From Balaenoptera acutorostrata (taxonomy: Eukaryota > Chordata > Mammalia > Artiodactyla > Balaenopteridae), in contig NC_080075.1 of NCBI RefSeq assembly GCF_949987535.1, positions 42,069,036-42,133,035 on the forward strand: a DNA stretch of 64,000 nt. Reading direction: 5' to 3'. Position numbers and translations under genes: made by a program. The notes under the pieces were generated by a model. It searched no databases. It was not told the origin of the DNA and worked only from the letters and a program-made list of their open reading frames with translations. How positions within the stretch are numbered: the stretch's first letter is position 1; every line of letters begins with the position of its first letter. Of this stretch, positions 14,001 to 29,000 are shown piece by piece.

Positions 14001-17000
14001 TTTAATCATAACAACCCCTTGAAGTAGATAGTGTTATTATTTCTATTTTACAGATAATGAAATTGAAACTCAAGGTTACACTGCTAATAAATAACAGAGC
14101 TAGGATTTAAATGCTCATGTATCCAACTCCAAAGTATATGCTTTTGATTATTGCTGTCCCCTACTTACTACCTACACTGTGATTTGGTCAGATAGATATC
14201 AGAAGTGGGTTATTGTGTATCTGTGTTTACAGGAGAGGCTTAGTCTAGGTTTTGACCTTTACACTCAAATGGTATAGTATCTTCAAAGTTAGGGAAAGGA
14301 TTCTTGGTAAAAAAATATATATATATAATATATATATATATATATGGAACCAGAGCTCTTGTAATATTTTAAGGAGAGTAATAATTTAACGAACATGATG
14401 ATAAACCACCAATTTATTTGGTGATTCTCTAAAATTACAACTTTGAAAGTAAAATTAAAATTACATTTTTTAGCACTTTCCCACCACACTTGAGCTCAAG
14501 TTTTGTTATCAGATGACTGGAATAGGTACAGAAGAGGTTTCAAATCAAATATCTTTTTGCAGCAGGTGTCTTAAAATAGAGGAATTTCCATTCATTTTTG
14601 TGAGGAGCTACTTCTGTTTTTCCTTTAATCTTAGGACGATTGGTAGGTGTGTATGATGATGAATTATTGTGTTATTCCCTTAATAATTAGAGGTGGGCAT
14701 GTCAGGATTTCAGCCATGTCCTTTTGTCATGTATACTCCAAATATCCAAAAAGAGGGAGCTGGTGCCACCCTGAAGTCAGACAAATCCAACTTCATTATT
14801 GACTTCTCAGAAACCTCTTTCTTGAGAACTAGTACTGGTACTTTCCTACCTTTAAAAATAAAGAAGAATTAGTAGTATTAATTAATGGTAGTGCTGCAGC
14901 TGCTTCTGCTTCTTTTTTTAAAAAAATTAGGTTGTACTGCTTAAAATATTGGATGTTATCTTTACAAATCTTTCCTTTTATTTTTAAAAATATTTATTTA
15001 TTTATTTATTATTTTGGCTGCACTGGGTCTTAGTTGCAGCACGTGGGATCTTTGTTGCGGCATGTGGACTTCTTAGTTGCGGCATGCGAACTCTTAGTTG
15101 CAGCATGCATGCGGGATCTAGTTCCCTGACCAGGGATCGAATGCAGTCCCCCTGCATTGGGAGCACGGAGTCTTACCCACTGGACCATCAGGGAAGTCCC
15201 ACAAATCTTTCCTTTTAAATGAAACTGTTTTTCCTTACCAGTATTAATACAGGATCAATATTAGTGGAACCTATTTTCTAGAGTAAATACCATTCAAGGA
15301 AATGGTATCTGAGAATTTTTTTTCCTAAGAAAAACTGGGTATCTTTTTCCTTGCCATTATTTTTATTATGCAGAGTTATCTGACTTTTTTTTTAATATGA
15401 TAAATATTTTTCAACCAATTTGGACACTCATCGTTTATAAAACTCTCATGTGAAAGGCCTTAGTTTAGCATTGTATTGTCATTTCACAGTGTTACTTCCT
15501 TTTTATTGCTTGTAGCTTTTGGTTTAACAGTTAGTGGGTCGGAGATCAGATGGGTGTATGGCTGTCTCTACAACCTTGGCAAGAGTGCTCAGAGCAGGTA
15601 CTGGCAGAAGGAAGAGGGCAAGTTTTTTATTTAAGAGGTATATAATTATATAAATTTTTTATTTAAAAATTTATATATATGGCAAATTAAAGAGTCATAT
15701 GTTATTTTTATTATCATTTAAAAGCTATTCAGAGAATTCCCTGGTGGTCCAGTGGTTATGACTAGATGTTTTCACTGCCGTGACCCGGGTTCAATCCCTG
15801 GTCAGGAAACTAAGATCGCACAGGCCGCGCAGTGCAGCCAGAAAAAAAAAAAAGACAGTTATTCATATAAGTAACTGTTGAAGTATTGATGTGATTGAAA
15901 CTCTTGATTATTTTCTCTGGTGGAATCTCAGTTTTTCTCTGAGGGGTTGTTAAAATGTTATTGTGAGTATCTGGGCAGGTATAATATGAGGGGAGCTAAT
16001 TTGTGGGGAAAAATAAAATGGATTTTATTTAGATGTGGTCATGATGTATAAAAAAGGAAATGAAATAGTGAAATAGATACGTTGGTATCAACACAGGTAG
16101 CCCTTTTATTCTTATATAAAGAATCATATCATACCTATTAGAATGGTTATTATAAAAGAGACAAGAAATTGCAAGTGTTGGAGAGAATGTAGAAAAAGGG
16201 GAACTCTTGTACACCGTTAGTGAGAATATAAATTGGTGCAGCCACTATGGAACACAGTATGGGGATTCCTCAAAAAATTAAGACTAGAACTATGATATGA
16301 TCCAGCTATTCCACTTCTGGGTATTTATCCAAAGAATACAAAATTACTAATTTGAAAAGATATATGTACCCCTATGTTCATTCAGCATTATTTACAATAG
16401 CCAAGATATGGAAACAACCTAGATGTTCATTGAAGGATGAATGGATGAAGAAGATGTGGTATATATACACAGTGGAATATTACTCAACCATGAAAATAAT
16501 GAAATCTTGCCACTTGCAACACTGTGAATGAAACTTGAGGATATTATGCTAAGTGAAATAAGTCAGAGAAAGACAAAACTGTATGATTTCACTCATATGT
16601 GGAACTTAAAAAAACAAATGAACAAATAAAACAAAACAAAAATAAACTCACAGGGGACTTCCCTGGTGGTCCAGCTGTTGAGAATCTGCCTTCAAATGCA
16701 GGGGACATGGGTTTGATCCCTGTCAGGGAACTAAGATCCCACATGCTGCGGGGCAACTAAGCCTGCGTGCCACAACTAGAGAGCCCACGTGCTGCAACTA
16801 CTGAGCCCACGCGCTCTGAAGCCCATGCGCCACAACTAGAGAGAAGCCGGCACACCACAACGAAAGATCCTGTGTGCCGCAACGAAAGATCCTGCATGCT
16901 GCAACAAAAAGACCCGACACAGCTAAAAATAATAAATAAATATTTTTAAAAAACCCCTCCAAACTCACAGATACAGAGAACAGATTGGTTGTTATCAGAG

Positions 17001-20000
17001 GGAAAGGGGGTTGCAAGATGGATGAAATGGGTGAGGGGGGTCAATTGTGTGGTGATGGATGGTAACTAGACTATTGGTACTGATCACTTTGTAGTATATA
17101 CAGATGTCAAATTATAATGTTGTACACCTGAAACATATAATGTTATATACCAATTTTATCTCAATTTAAAAAATCAGGGCTTCCCTGGTGACACAGTGGA
17201 TAAGAATCTGCCTGCCAATGCAGGAGACACAGGTTTGATCCCTGGTCCGGGAAGATCCCACATGGTGTGGAGCAACTAAGCCCATGCGCCACAACTACTG
17301 AGCCTGCACTCTAGAGCCCGTGAGCCACAACTACTGAAGCCCGCGTGCCTAGAGCCCGTGCTCTGCAACAAGAGAAGCCACCACAATGAGAAGCCCGCTC
17401 ACCGCAACGAAGAGTAGCCCCCACTCACCGCAGCTAGAGAAAAGCCCGTGTGCAACAACAAAGACCCAACACAGCCAAAAATAAATAAATAAATAAAAAT
17501 AAAAATAAAAAAAAACTCAACTCATTAAAAAAAAAAGAATCATAATATAAAATAGTTTCTATTTAGAATTCAGTTCACATCTAGGATTTAAATTTTTTGT
17601 GAGGCTGGGGTGTTATGGGTATTGATAATATTCTGTTCATTTTGGTATTATCACTATAAATTCATATTAGAAACTGTGAGAGAATGATTTTAGTGAGACT
17701 TTGGATCGTATTTCTGGAAGCATTACCTATCAAGGTAGAATCTCTCCTTATGAAGAAAGTGGGCATGTACACTCAAGCCCTATTGAATAAATCAGTAACC
17801 AGGAACGAATGCTAAATTGGTATTCCAAAAGATTTTTTAAAATGCAGACATGTATTCAGGGCACTTCTTTTGGATAACATTTTTATTCATGATGCAACCT
17901 GAGTTATTTTGCAAATAAGATTAAGATGCACCACATGTGTCTTTTGAAGGGCTTTTAATCATACTCACTACAGGTATAGTGTAATGAATCAGAGTGAGTG
18001 TTCAGATAAACAATATTCAATTAGCATAGAGACTTTTTTTTCCTGAGCTTGTGATACAGTACGTCTATTGGATAGCTTGTTGGACATCTTAGGTAGTCTT
18101 TTTCCAGTTTGTTTTGTCTTTCATGTTTCTCACATTTTAAGTAATTGCCTCATAGGAAACACAGAGATTACATGATGTGAGTCCTTGAAGTTGAAATCTA
18201 TCCTGGAATAGAAATATTTTCATTTTCTTTTTAGCAATTTATGTTTTTATATTCATCAGCATTTAACCCCTTCCTTCTCACAGATAACCATTGTCTTTAC
18301 TCCTAAAGCTAGAGTTGAAATGGGCCTGATTTTGAACTTTATATAAAATGGAATCATAAAATGATAAATCTTTTGTGTCTGGCTTCTATCATTTGATGTT
18401 TTTTGTTTTTGTTTTTTTTAAATTTATTTACTTATGGCTGTGTTGGGTCTTCGTTTCTGTGCGAGGGCTTCCTCCCGTTGCGGCAAGCGGGGGCCATTCT
18501 TCATCGCGGTGCGCGGGCCTCTCACTGTCGCGGCCTCTCTTGTTGCGGAGCACAAGCTCCAGACGCGCAGGCTCAGTAGTTGTGGCTCACGGGCCCAGTT
18601 GCTCCGTGGCATGTGGGATCTTCCCGGACCAGGGCTCGAACCCGTGTCCCCTGCATTGGCAGGCAGATTCTCAACCGCTGCGCCACCAGGGAAGCCCCTG
18701 ATGTTATTTTTAAGAGATTCATTCATATTGCTATGTGGAGCTGTAGTTTGTCATTGCTGTATGGTATTCAGTTGCATGAATATACTGCAGTTTATTCATA
18801 CTACTATTAACGGATATTGAGGTCATTTCTAGTTTTTAGCTACTTTCAACAGTGAAACCATCAACATTCTTGAAGCTTATCCTAGTGCACATATGCAGGA
18901 GTTTATCTATGGTATATGCCTATGAGTGGAATTGCTGAGTCATAAGGAATACATTTCTTTTAGTTTATCAGATTATGCCAAACTATTTTCAAAGTGGTTG
19001 TACTAGTCTACATTCCCACTTTCATTTATTTTGATCTTTAATTTCTTTCAGCAATGGTTTACAGTTTTCAGTGTACAGATTTCACACATATTTAAAATAA
19101 TTTGTCCCTAAGAATTTCATTGTTTTGGGTGCCCTTGTAAGTGGAATTGGAGTTTTATTGCATTTTCCAATTTTTCATTGCTGATCTGTAGAAATGTAGT
19201 TGGTTTTTGCAGACTTGTAACCTGCAATCTTGCTAAACTTTTAAAAATAGTTCTAATAGTTTTGTTGTAGATTCCTTAGGATATTTGACTATGTTTTTTA
19301 ATTACAAATTCAGTTTCTTCAGTTGATAGTGGGTTATTCAAGTTTCCTATTACTTCTTGTGTCAGTTTTGATAATTTGTATCTCTTGAGGAATTTGTTTC
19401 ATCTAAGTTGTCAGATTTATTTTCATAAAGTTTTTCATAATATTCCCCCTTCTTATGGTTTAATGTTTTATTCCATGACAATGGTAATTTGTGTCTTCTC
19501 TTTTTTTTCCTGTGATCTGTGCAGCTAGAGATTTACCAATGTTATTGATCTTTTCAAAGAACCAGTATTTGGTTTCATTGATTTATTCTGTATATGTTTA
19601 TTTTATATTTCATTGATTTCTGTTCTTTATTATTTTCTTCCTTCTACTTATTATGGCTTTAATTGTTCTTTTTCTGTCTTCCTAAAGTTGGGAGCTTAGA
19701 TAGTTTATTTTAGGTTTTTCTTCTTTTGCGCTACAATAGCAGAGTTGATTAGGTGTGCTAGATGCATATGTCCAGCAAAGCCTAAGATATGTACTATCTG
19801 GTCTTTAACAGAAAAATGTTGCCAACTTTTGCTCTAGGGGCTATAATAAGCATCTTTATCTTAACTCAATCAGGAATATCATAATCTTACAACATTATAT
19901 TTCATTTTTTTTTTTAAGTATTTGTTTATTTATTTATGGCTGTGTTGGGTCTTCGTTTCTGTGCGAGGGCTTTCTCTAGTTGTGGCAAGCAGGGGCCACT

Positions 20001-23000
20001 CTTCATCGCGGTGCGCGGGCCTCTCACTATCGCGGCCTCTCTTGTTGCGGAGCACAGGCTCCAGAAGCGCAGGCTCAGTAATTGTGGCTCACGGGCCCAG
20101 TTGCTCCGCGGCATGTGGGATCTTCCCAGACCAGGGCTCGAACCCGTGTCCCCTGCATTATTGGCAGGCAGATTCTCAACCACTGCGCCACCAGGGAAGC
20201 CCCTATATTTCTATTTTACTGTTCTTAGTGCAATTGTTGTATATCTGTTATGTCTATATACGTTTTAACCCTACAATACTGTTATAATTTTTGCCCTGAA
20301 ATATATATCTTTTAAAGAAGAGATAAAAACAATATGCCTACCTATTATATTTACCACAAATTTACCATTTCTAGTGCTCCTCATTTCCTGTAGATCCAAG
20401 TTGCCATATGGTGTCATTTCCCTTCATGTGACTCATGACCCCCTCATTTTACCTTCTCCAGAAAAAATAGTCTTTTAGAGGAGTTAGGGCAGGTCATTCA
20501 CCTGGCTGAATGAAGTGGTGTGAGGGATTTGAAGATCTACCTCTTTTTTCAAACAGATTTTCAGTCAAACTTCCTTCTTTTGCTCCTTCTATCCCCACTT
20601 CCAGAATTCCATGGTGGTGTGTTTACTCCTCAGACTTTTGCTGATTGTGGCGTATCAGTTATGCGTGCTGCCAGTTTAGGATTCAGCTTTGTGTGTGTGT
20701 GTGTGTCTCTGTCCTCTACAACTCCTCTATCTGCTTTCCAACTTCCAGATTTCTAACTACACTCTCACTGTCCCCACCCTGGTGGATTTTATGCTCTTTT
20801 AACAAATCTCGTTACTTGTTGTTTTAGAGGATTAGCAAAAGTACATACCTGAATTTGATAATCTCTCTTTACCCAGAAGTCCAAATACACTTTCTTACTT
20901 TTAAAATATAATTTTTGCATTTGTCTCATTTTAATTTTTATTATAGTTACATTATTTTTATTTACTACATGAAACAAATTACCAAAATCAAAGTATACTG
21001 TCTAGTTTCTTTCATCTGTGAGGTTAGAAATACTTCTTTATGCTATAACAACCCTAATGGAAATCTGTCAGTTTAGTTTTTATTTTACAAATTAATTATA
21101 TGGAAAAATATGAAGAAAAAATATTCTTGAAGAAATTGTATATTCTTTTTGGCAGTTAATAGTAGGGTTCATACCCAATAAGACCTTTACAATGTTTGCA
21201 TATTTTAAGGTTATGTAATGGAGGAATGGTAGGTGGAAGAAAAGGGTAGAAAAAATTCATTACCAATTAGACTCATGACTGTATTTAATAATCATATTTG
21301 ACATCTCATAAACTTAGGCCTTTTTTATTTGTTTAATTATTTTAGCTTCTATTTTTATATCATATTGTACAAATTAATGGTAGTATATGAATAACTCATC
21401 ACACTGCCATTTTCTAGAAATGCACTTGAAATGTCCCAGCCACCAAAGCTTTGTCATTAGATCTTGCCGTTAGATAGTCTTCACCAAATTATTCGTAGGA
21501 ATCTGTGGTTCCATTTTCCTTCTTTTCCTCTCACTGTCTCTATCTCTTTCTCCCCCTTTCCCTCTCCCTTACCTTCCTGCCTTCCCTTGCTCCCTCCCTT
21601 CCTTCCAAATACTATATCAAGGTGTCCTAATACAGATATTGGCAGGATTCAAACTGGACAAAACTTAAGGTCCAAGGGCCCCTGCCTTTCTCCTTTACCC
21701 AGCGTCATACTGCATTTTGTTGTTGGGTGTATGGTTTGATCTGCCTTGATCATTTGCCTTTATGTCTTGCACACCTGTTAACTAGCATTCATGGCTAGAA
21801 ACTGGCCCAGTGCGGATGCTGTTCCATTCTCAAATTCACAACAAATCACCTTCCTTAAACTTTTAGACTAAAACTAGAACTGAAAGTTTGGAAGGGGCAA
21901 GACTTGAGGAAATCCCCTTTTTTGTTTAATGTGCATTACTAAACAGAGTTAGGAGACCTGCATTATAAAAACAACAATTAACATTTTGGTAGAATATCTC
22001 ATTTAAACTTCCAATTATGCAAGAAACAGCATTCTCCCTGTTTTACAGACGAGGAAACAAACACCAAAAGGGCATTTAATTGCCCCAAATTACTTGCTGC
22101 TAAGTAGGAAGAGAACTTGAACCCAGTTCTTTCCATTTCAGACTCCCATGCTTTTTCCAGGATGCTTTTTGACCTCCTTCCCATCCCGCCTCTGACACTA
22201 CTTAGGCAAGTTCCTGGAAAGAAAAAGTGGTAGGCACACTAAACCTTACCAGATCAGAGGAGTTTGTCATTTATTTGGAAAGATTTTGTTTGAAGTTTTC
22301 AGGACATTGTTTTAATAAATTTAGAAAGCCTCCAATATTAATACCTTCACACATAAGCTATTTCTCAAATTATAAAATTCATTAACTTGGAGAAAGATTT
22401 TTCTCTAAAAATAAGATCATGATATATGGGGTGGGGGAGGGTGTTGTGTGTACATTTTATAGTTTGCAAAACGTTCATTCTGTCATCACAGCACTTCTAA
22501 AGATAGCTATTGTATTTATGGGGAATGAGGTTTACATTTAAAATGGGCAACTCTTCTCTTTGAATTGATTAAAATTTTGATAAGTATTTCCAAATTGCCC
22601 TCCTAAAAGATGTTACCAGTTTACAACAGTGTATTACAACCTTGTACCCTTGCCCAAACTGAGTATATCATACTCTTTCGTATTCTAAACCACGCAAAAA
22701 TTATCTTGTTTGATTTTCAAGTGAGGTTTCACATCTCTTTTGCATGCTTATTAACCATTGGGGTTCCTTTTTATTTGTTTATTTGGCTCTTTAAAATTGA
22801 TTTCTAAGAGCTCTTTGGACATATGGTTATTGATCCTTTGTCTATTTTATTTCTTCCAGCCTGTCATTTGTCATTTACCTTTGTTTATGATCATTCAACA
22901 AACTTAAATTTCTAATTTTTATGGAACTTTTCAACTAGGAACAAATTTCTCTACATTTTTTCAATTCTTTGTTTGGGCTTACAATTATTTTATAGTTTTC

Positions 23001-26000
23001 ATCTCACATTTCATAAATTTATTCCTATGTGGTTTTTTTTTAACGTGTTTTCGTTTTTTATTTTAATTGTAATCTGAGGGTTTTTTTTAAATAACATTTT
23101 CTATTTGGTTACTAGTAAAGTAATGTGTGTATGTTTGTGTGTCTTGATATTTATCTTGTAACTGCCCAACATTCTAACCTCTATTATTAATTCTAGTGGT
23201 TTTTCAGTTGATTATCTAAATATGCTATTACCTTATTTGCAAATAATGATCATTTTTCTACTTTTTTTTTCTACTATTTATGTGTATATTTATTGTATAT
23301 GTGTGTATGTATGTATGTGTGTGTATTTATCTTATAGACTTGATTAGGACCTCCAAAACATGTTACGTAACGGTAATACTAGTGACTCTTGTCTTGACCC
23401 TCAATAATAGGAATGTTTCTAGAGTTTAAATATTAATTATGTTGTTAACTCTTTTCTGATACATACTCTTTCTCTATTTAAGGAAGTTTGCTTCTATTCC
23501 AAGTTTAGGAAGTTTTTTTAATCAGGAACAGATATTTGCAGACATATTTTTCTCATTTTAGCTATTATTATAGTCAAGTAAATGAATTGATTTTCTTATG
23601 TTGAACTTTTGTTGTTTTCCTGAGATAACATTTTTTAGTCATTTTATTTGCATAAAAATTTGACTTATTAATATTTTATATAGGATTTTTACATATATAC
23701 ATACATATGTATATATGTATATACATATGTACAGCATAAAAACCATTTTTATGCTACCTTTGGTTTGGGTATTAAATTATGCAATTAGATTACATATTAG
23801 ATTATGGTTTGAATATTAGATTATGTAAGCCATGTGGATTTAATTAACAGGCTTTCTATCTTTTTTTTTAATTTTTAAATTTAATTTTATTTATTTTTTT
23901 ATACAGCAGGTTCTTATTAGTCATCAGTTTTATACACATCAGTGTATACATGTCAATCCCAATCGCCCAATTCATCACACCACCATCCCCACCCACCCCA
24001 GCTTTCCCCCCTTAGTGTCCATACATTTGTCCTCTACATCTGTGTCTCAACTTCTGCCCTGCAAACCGGCTCATCTGTACCATTTTTCTAGGTTCCACAT
24101 ACATGTGTTAATATACAATATTTGTTTTTCTCTTTCTGACTTACTTCACTCTGTATGATAGTCTCTAGATCCATCCACATCTCAACAAATGACTCAATTT
24201 CGTTCCTTTTTATGGCCGAGTAATATTCCATTGTATATATGTACCACATCTTCTTTATCCATTTGTCTGTCGGTGGGCATTTAGGTTGCTACCATGGCCT
24301 GACTATTGTAAATAGTGCTGCAATGAACATTGGGGTGCATGTGTCTTTTTGAATTATGGTTTTCTCTGGGTATATGCCCAGTAGTGGGATTGCTGGATCA
24401 TATGGTAATTCTATTTTTAGTTTTTTAAGGAACCTCCATACTGTTCTCCATAGTGGCTGTATCAATTTACATTCCCACCAAGAGTGCAAGAGGGTTCCCT
24501 TTTCTCCACACCCTCTCAGGCATTTGTTGTTTGTGGATTTTCTGATGATGCCCATTCTAACTGGTGTGAGGTGATACCTCATTGTAGTTTTGATTTGCAT
24601 TTCTCTAATAATTAGTGATGTTGAGCAGCTTTTCATGTGCTTCTTGGCCATCTGTATGTCTTGTTTGGAGAAATGTCTATTTAGGTCTTCTGCCCATTTT
24701 TTGGTTGGGTTGTTTGTTTTTTTAATATTGAGCTGCATGAGCTGTTTATATATTTTGGAGATTAATCCTTTGTCCATTGATTCGTTTGCAAATATTTTCT
24801 CCCATTCTGAGGGTTGTCTTTTCGTCTTGTTTATGGTTTCCTTTGCTGTGCAAAAGCTTTGAAGTTTCATTAGGTCCCATTTGTTTATTTTTGTTTTTAT
24901 TTCCATTACTCTAGGAGGTGGATCAAAACAGATCTTCCTGTGATTTATGTCAAAGAGTGTTCTTCCTATGTTTGCCTCTAAGAGTTTTATAGTGTCCGGT
25001 CTTACATTTACATTAAACTCCATTTTGAGTTTATTTTTGTGCACGGTGTTAGGGAGTGTTCTAATTTCATTCTTTTACATGTAGCTGTCCAGTTTTCCCA
25101 GCACCACTTATTGAAGAGACTGTCTTTTCTCCATTGTATATCCTTGCCTCCTTTGTCATAGATTAGTTGACCATAGGTGCATGGCTTTATCTCTGGGCTT
25201 TCTATCCTGTTCCATTGATCTATGTTTCTGTTTTTGTGCCAGTACCAAATTGTCTTGATTACTGTAGCTTTGCAGTATAGTCTCAAGTCAGGGAGTCTGA
25301 TTCCTCCAGCTCCGTTTTTTTCCCTCAAGACTGCTTTGGCTATTTGGGGTCTTTTGTGTCTCCATACAAATTTTAAGACTTTTTGTTCTAGTTCTGTAAA
25401 AAATGCCATTGGTAATTTGATAGGGATTGCACTGAATCTGTAGATTGCTTTGGGTAGTATAGTCATTTTCACAATGTTGATTCTTCCAATCCAAGAACAT
25501 GGAATATCTCTCCATCTGTTGGTATCATCTTTAACTTCTTTCATCAGTGTCTTATAGTTTTCTGCATACAGGTCTTTTGTCTCCCTAGGTAGGTTTATTC
25601 CTAGGTATTTTATTCTTTTTGTTGCAATGGTAAATGGAAGTGTTTCCTTAATTTCTCTTTCAGATTTTTCATCATTAGTGTATAAGAATGCAAGAGATTT
25701 CTGTGCATTAATTTTGTATCCTGCAACTTTACCAAATTCATTGATAAGCTCTAGTAGTTTTCTGGTGGCATCTTTAGGATTCTCTATTTATAGTATCATG
25801 TCATCTGCAAACAGTGAGAGTTTTACTTCTTCTTTTCCAATTTGTATTCCTTTTCTTTCTTTTTCTTCTCTGATTGCCATGGCTAGGACTTCCAAAACTA
25901 TGTTGAATAATAGTGGTGAGAGTGGGCATCCTTGTCTTGTTCCTGATCTTAGAGGAAATGCTTTCAGTTTTTCACCATTGAGAATGATGTTTGCTGTGGG

Positions 26001-29000
26001 TTTGTTGTATATGGCCTTTATTATGTTGAGGTAGGTTCCCTCTATGCCCACTTTCTGGAGAGTTTTTATCATAAATGGGTGTTGAATTTTGTCAAAAGCT
26101 TTTTCTGCATCTATTGAGATGATCATATGGTTTTTCTTCTTCAATTTTTTAATATGGTGTATCACATTGATTGATTTGCATATATTGAAGAATCCTTGCA
26201 TCCCTGGGATAAATCCCACTTGGTCATGGTGTATGATCCTTTTAATGTGTTGTTGGATTCTGTTTGCTAGTATTTTGTTGAGGATTTTTACATCTATATT
26301 CATCAGTGATATTGGTCTGTAATTTTCTTTTTTTGTAGTATCTTTGTCTGGTTTTGGTATCAGAGTGATGGTAGCCTCATAGGATGAGTTTGGGAGTGTT
26401 CCTTCCTCTGCAATTTTTTCGAAGAGTTTGAGAAGGATGGGTGTTAGCTCTTCTCTAAATGTTTGATAGAATTCACCTGTGAAGCCATCTGGCCCTGGAC
26501 TTTTGTTTGTTGGAAGATTTTTAATCACAGTTTCAATTTCATTACTTGTGATTTGTCTGTTCATATTTTCTATTTCTTCCTGGTTCAGTCTTGGAAGGTT
26601 ATACCTTTCTAAGAATTTGTCCATTTCTTCCAGGTTGTCCATTTTATTGGCATAGAGCTGCTGGTAGTAATCTCTTATGATCCTTTGTATTTCTGCGGTG
26701 TCAGTTGTGATTTCTCCTTTTTCATTTCTAACTTTATTGATCTGAGTCCTCTCCCTCTTTTTCTTGATGAGTCTGGCTAATAGTTTATCAATTTTGTTTG
26801 TCTTCTCAAAGAACCAGCTTTTAGTTTTATTGATCTTTGCTATTGTTTTCTTTGTTTCTATTTCATTTACTTCTGCTCTGATCTTTATGATTTCTTTCCT
26901 TCTGCTAACTTTGGGTTTTGTTTGTTCTTCTTTCTCTAGTTCCTTTAGGTGTAAGGTTAGATTGTTTATTTGAGATTTTTCTTGTTTCTTGAGGTAGGCT
27001 TGTATAGCTATAAACTTCCCTCTTAGAACTGCTTTTGCTGCATCCCATAGGTTTTGGATCATCGTGTTTTCATTGTCATTTGTCTCCAGGTATTTTTTGA
27101 TTTCCTCTTTGATTTCTTCAGTGATCTCTTGGTTATTTAGTAACGTATTGTTTAGCCTCCATGTGTTTGTGTTTTTTATGGATTTTTTTCCCTGTAATTC
27201 ATTTCTAATCTCATAGCGTTGTGGTCAGATAAGATGTTTGATATGATTTCAATTTTCTTAAATTTACTGAGGCTTGATTTGTGACCCAAGATGTGATCTT
27301 TCCTGGAGAATGTTCCATGCGCACTTGAGAAGAAAGTGTAATCTGCTGTTTTTGGATGGAATGTCCTATAAATATCAATTAAATCTATCTGGTCTATTGT
27401 GTCATTTAAAGCTTCTGTTTCCTTATTTATTTTCATTTTGGATGATCTCTCCATTGGTGTAAGTGAGATGTTAAAGTCCCCCACTCTTATTGTGTTACTG
27501 TCGATTTCCTCTTTTATAGCTGTAAGCAGTTGCCTTATGTATTGAGGTGCTCCTATGTTGGGTACATATATATTTATAATTGTTATATCTTCTTGGATTG
27601 ATCCCTTGATCATTATGTAGTGTCCTTCCTTGTCTCTTGTAACATTCTTTATTTTGAAGTCTATTTTATCTGATATGAGTGTTGCTACTCCAGCTTTCTT
27701 TTGATTTCCATTTGCATGGAATATCTTTTTCCATTCCCTCACTTTCAGTCTGTATGTGTCCCTAGGTCTGAAGTGGGTCTCTTGTAGACAACATATAGAC
27801 GGGTCTTGTTTTTGTATCCATTCAGCAAGCCTGTGTCTTTTGGTTGGAGCATTCAATCCATTCACTTTTAAGGTAATTATCGATATGTATGTTCCTATGA
27901 CCATTTTCTTAATTGTTTTGGGTTTGTTTTTGTAGGTCCTTTTCTTCTCTTGTGTTTCCCACTTAAAGAAGTTCCTTTAGCAGTTGTTGTAGAGCTGGTT
28001 TGGTGGTGCTGAATTCTCTTAGCTTTTGCTTGTCTGTAAAGCTTTTGATTTCTCCATCGAATCTGAATGAGATCCTTGCCGGGTAGAGTAGTCTTGGTTG
28101 TAGGTTCTTCCCTTTCATCACTTTAAGTATATCTTGTTCCTTCATCTGTTACATAGCCCTCTGCCTTTTCATCTTGTCTATCTTTCTGTGAATGTGGATT
28201 TTGTTCCACAGGCTGCAGGATTGTAGTTCTTCTTGCTTCTGCTGTCTGCCCTCTGGTGGATGAGGCTATCTAAGAGGCTTGTGCAAGTTTAGGCTTTCTA
28301 TCTTTTGTGTTTGGAAAATTTTAGCAACAAAGGAGTAGTCTGTTTCTGTTTCTTGAAGTTCTGGTAGACTACACTTAAAAAAACATTTTAGGGAGTACTA
28401 AGGGGAGATCTTTATTACTTTTTCAGTTTATTCTTTACAAGGTTATTGGTCTGTATGGTTTTGTTCATTCATGTTTTGTCAAATTTTAATTATTTGTATG
28501 TTCCTTCAAAATTGTTCATTTCAGTCACATCAGTAGTTCTCAGAGTGTGGTGTAGGGACTACTAGGGGTCCTTGCAAGAGGTTCATAAGGCCAAAAGTAT
28601 TTTCATAATAATATATAATTATTTGCCTTTTTCCTTCTCATCCTTTCAAGAGTATACAGTGGAGTTTTCCAGAGGCTACATGATATGTACTATTGCAGCA
28701 AATTGAATGTAGAAGCAGATATGAAAAACCAGCTATCTTTTATTAAGATGTATACTGAGGAAATTGCAAAAATGTACCGCATTGCCATTCTTCTAAATTA
28801 TTTTGTTTGAAAAATATAATATTTAAAAAGTGTTATTTATGTTAGCATGTAGTAGATTTATTACTTTGTTATCAATTTTAGTGAATTAATATTTAAAAAA
28901 TTTTTAGTTTTAATTACTAATATTATAAATATTGATAGATATAACCAACATAAACAAAAGCTATACTGGGTTCTCAAAAATGTTTAATACTGTAAAAAGT

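Larger units (their letters stand above)
23865..28290 (-). mobile_element. Young LINE-1 insertion (antisense, 4.4 kb) with perfect 16-bp target-site duplication
   Basis: A complete retrotransposition product: poly(T) and 3' UTR at the left (AATTTAATTTTATTTATTTT, TTCTTATTAGTCATCAGTTT), ORF2 on the minus strand from 27904 to 24289, a remnant of ORF1 at 28145-27963, and a short 5' segment to 28290. AGGCTTTCTATCTTTT flanks it at 23849-23864 and 28291-28306. ORF2 is broken by a frameshift near 27180, a stop just after the FADD motif near 25790 and a frameshift near 25025, so the copy cannot move by itself. Most of ORF1 is missing through an internal junction near 28130. It is antisense to PUS10 in its largest intron. 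Confidence 0.95.

Noticed and set aside
18375..18820. Overlapping ~100-128 codon frames on both strands (and similar ones at 4650-4965, 12273-12723, 19922-20287, 51715-52171, 63677-63958)
   Set aside because: They are translations of CHR SINEs; the same peptide (such as [12 protein letters not shown]) recurs at each SINE.
24356..27462. Plus-strand frames such as 25627-26034 and 26089-26322
   Set aside because: Opposite-strand shadows of LINE-1 ORF2.
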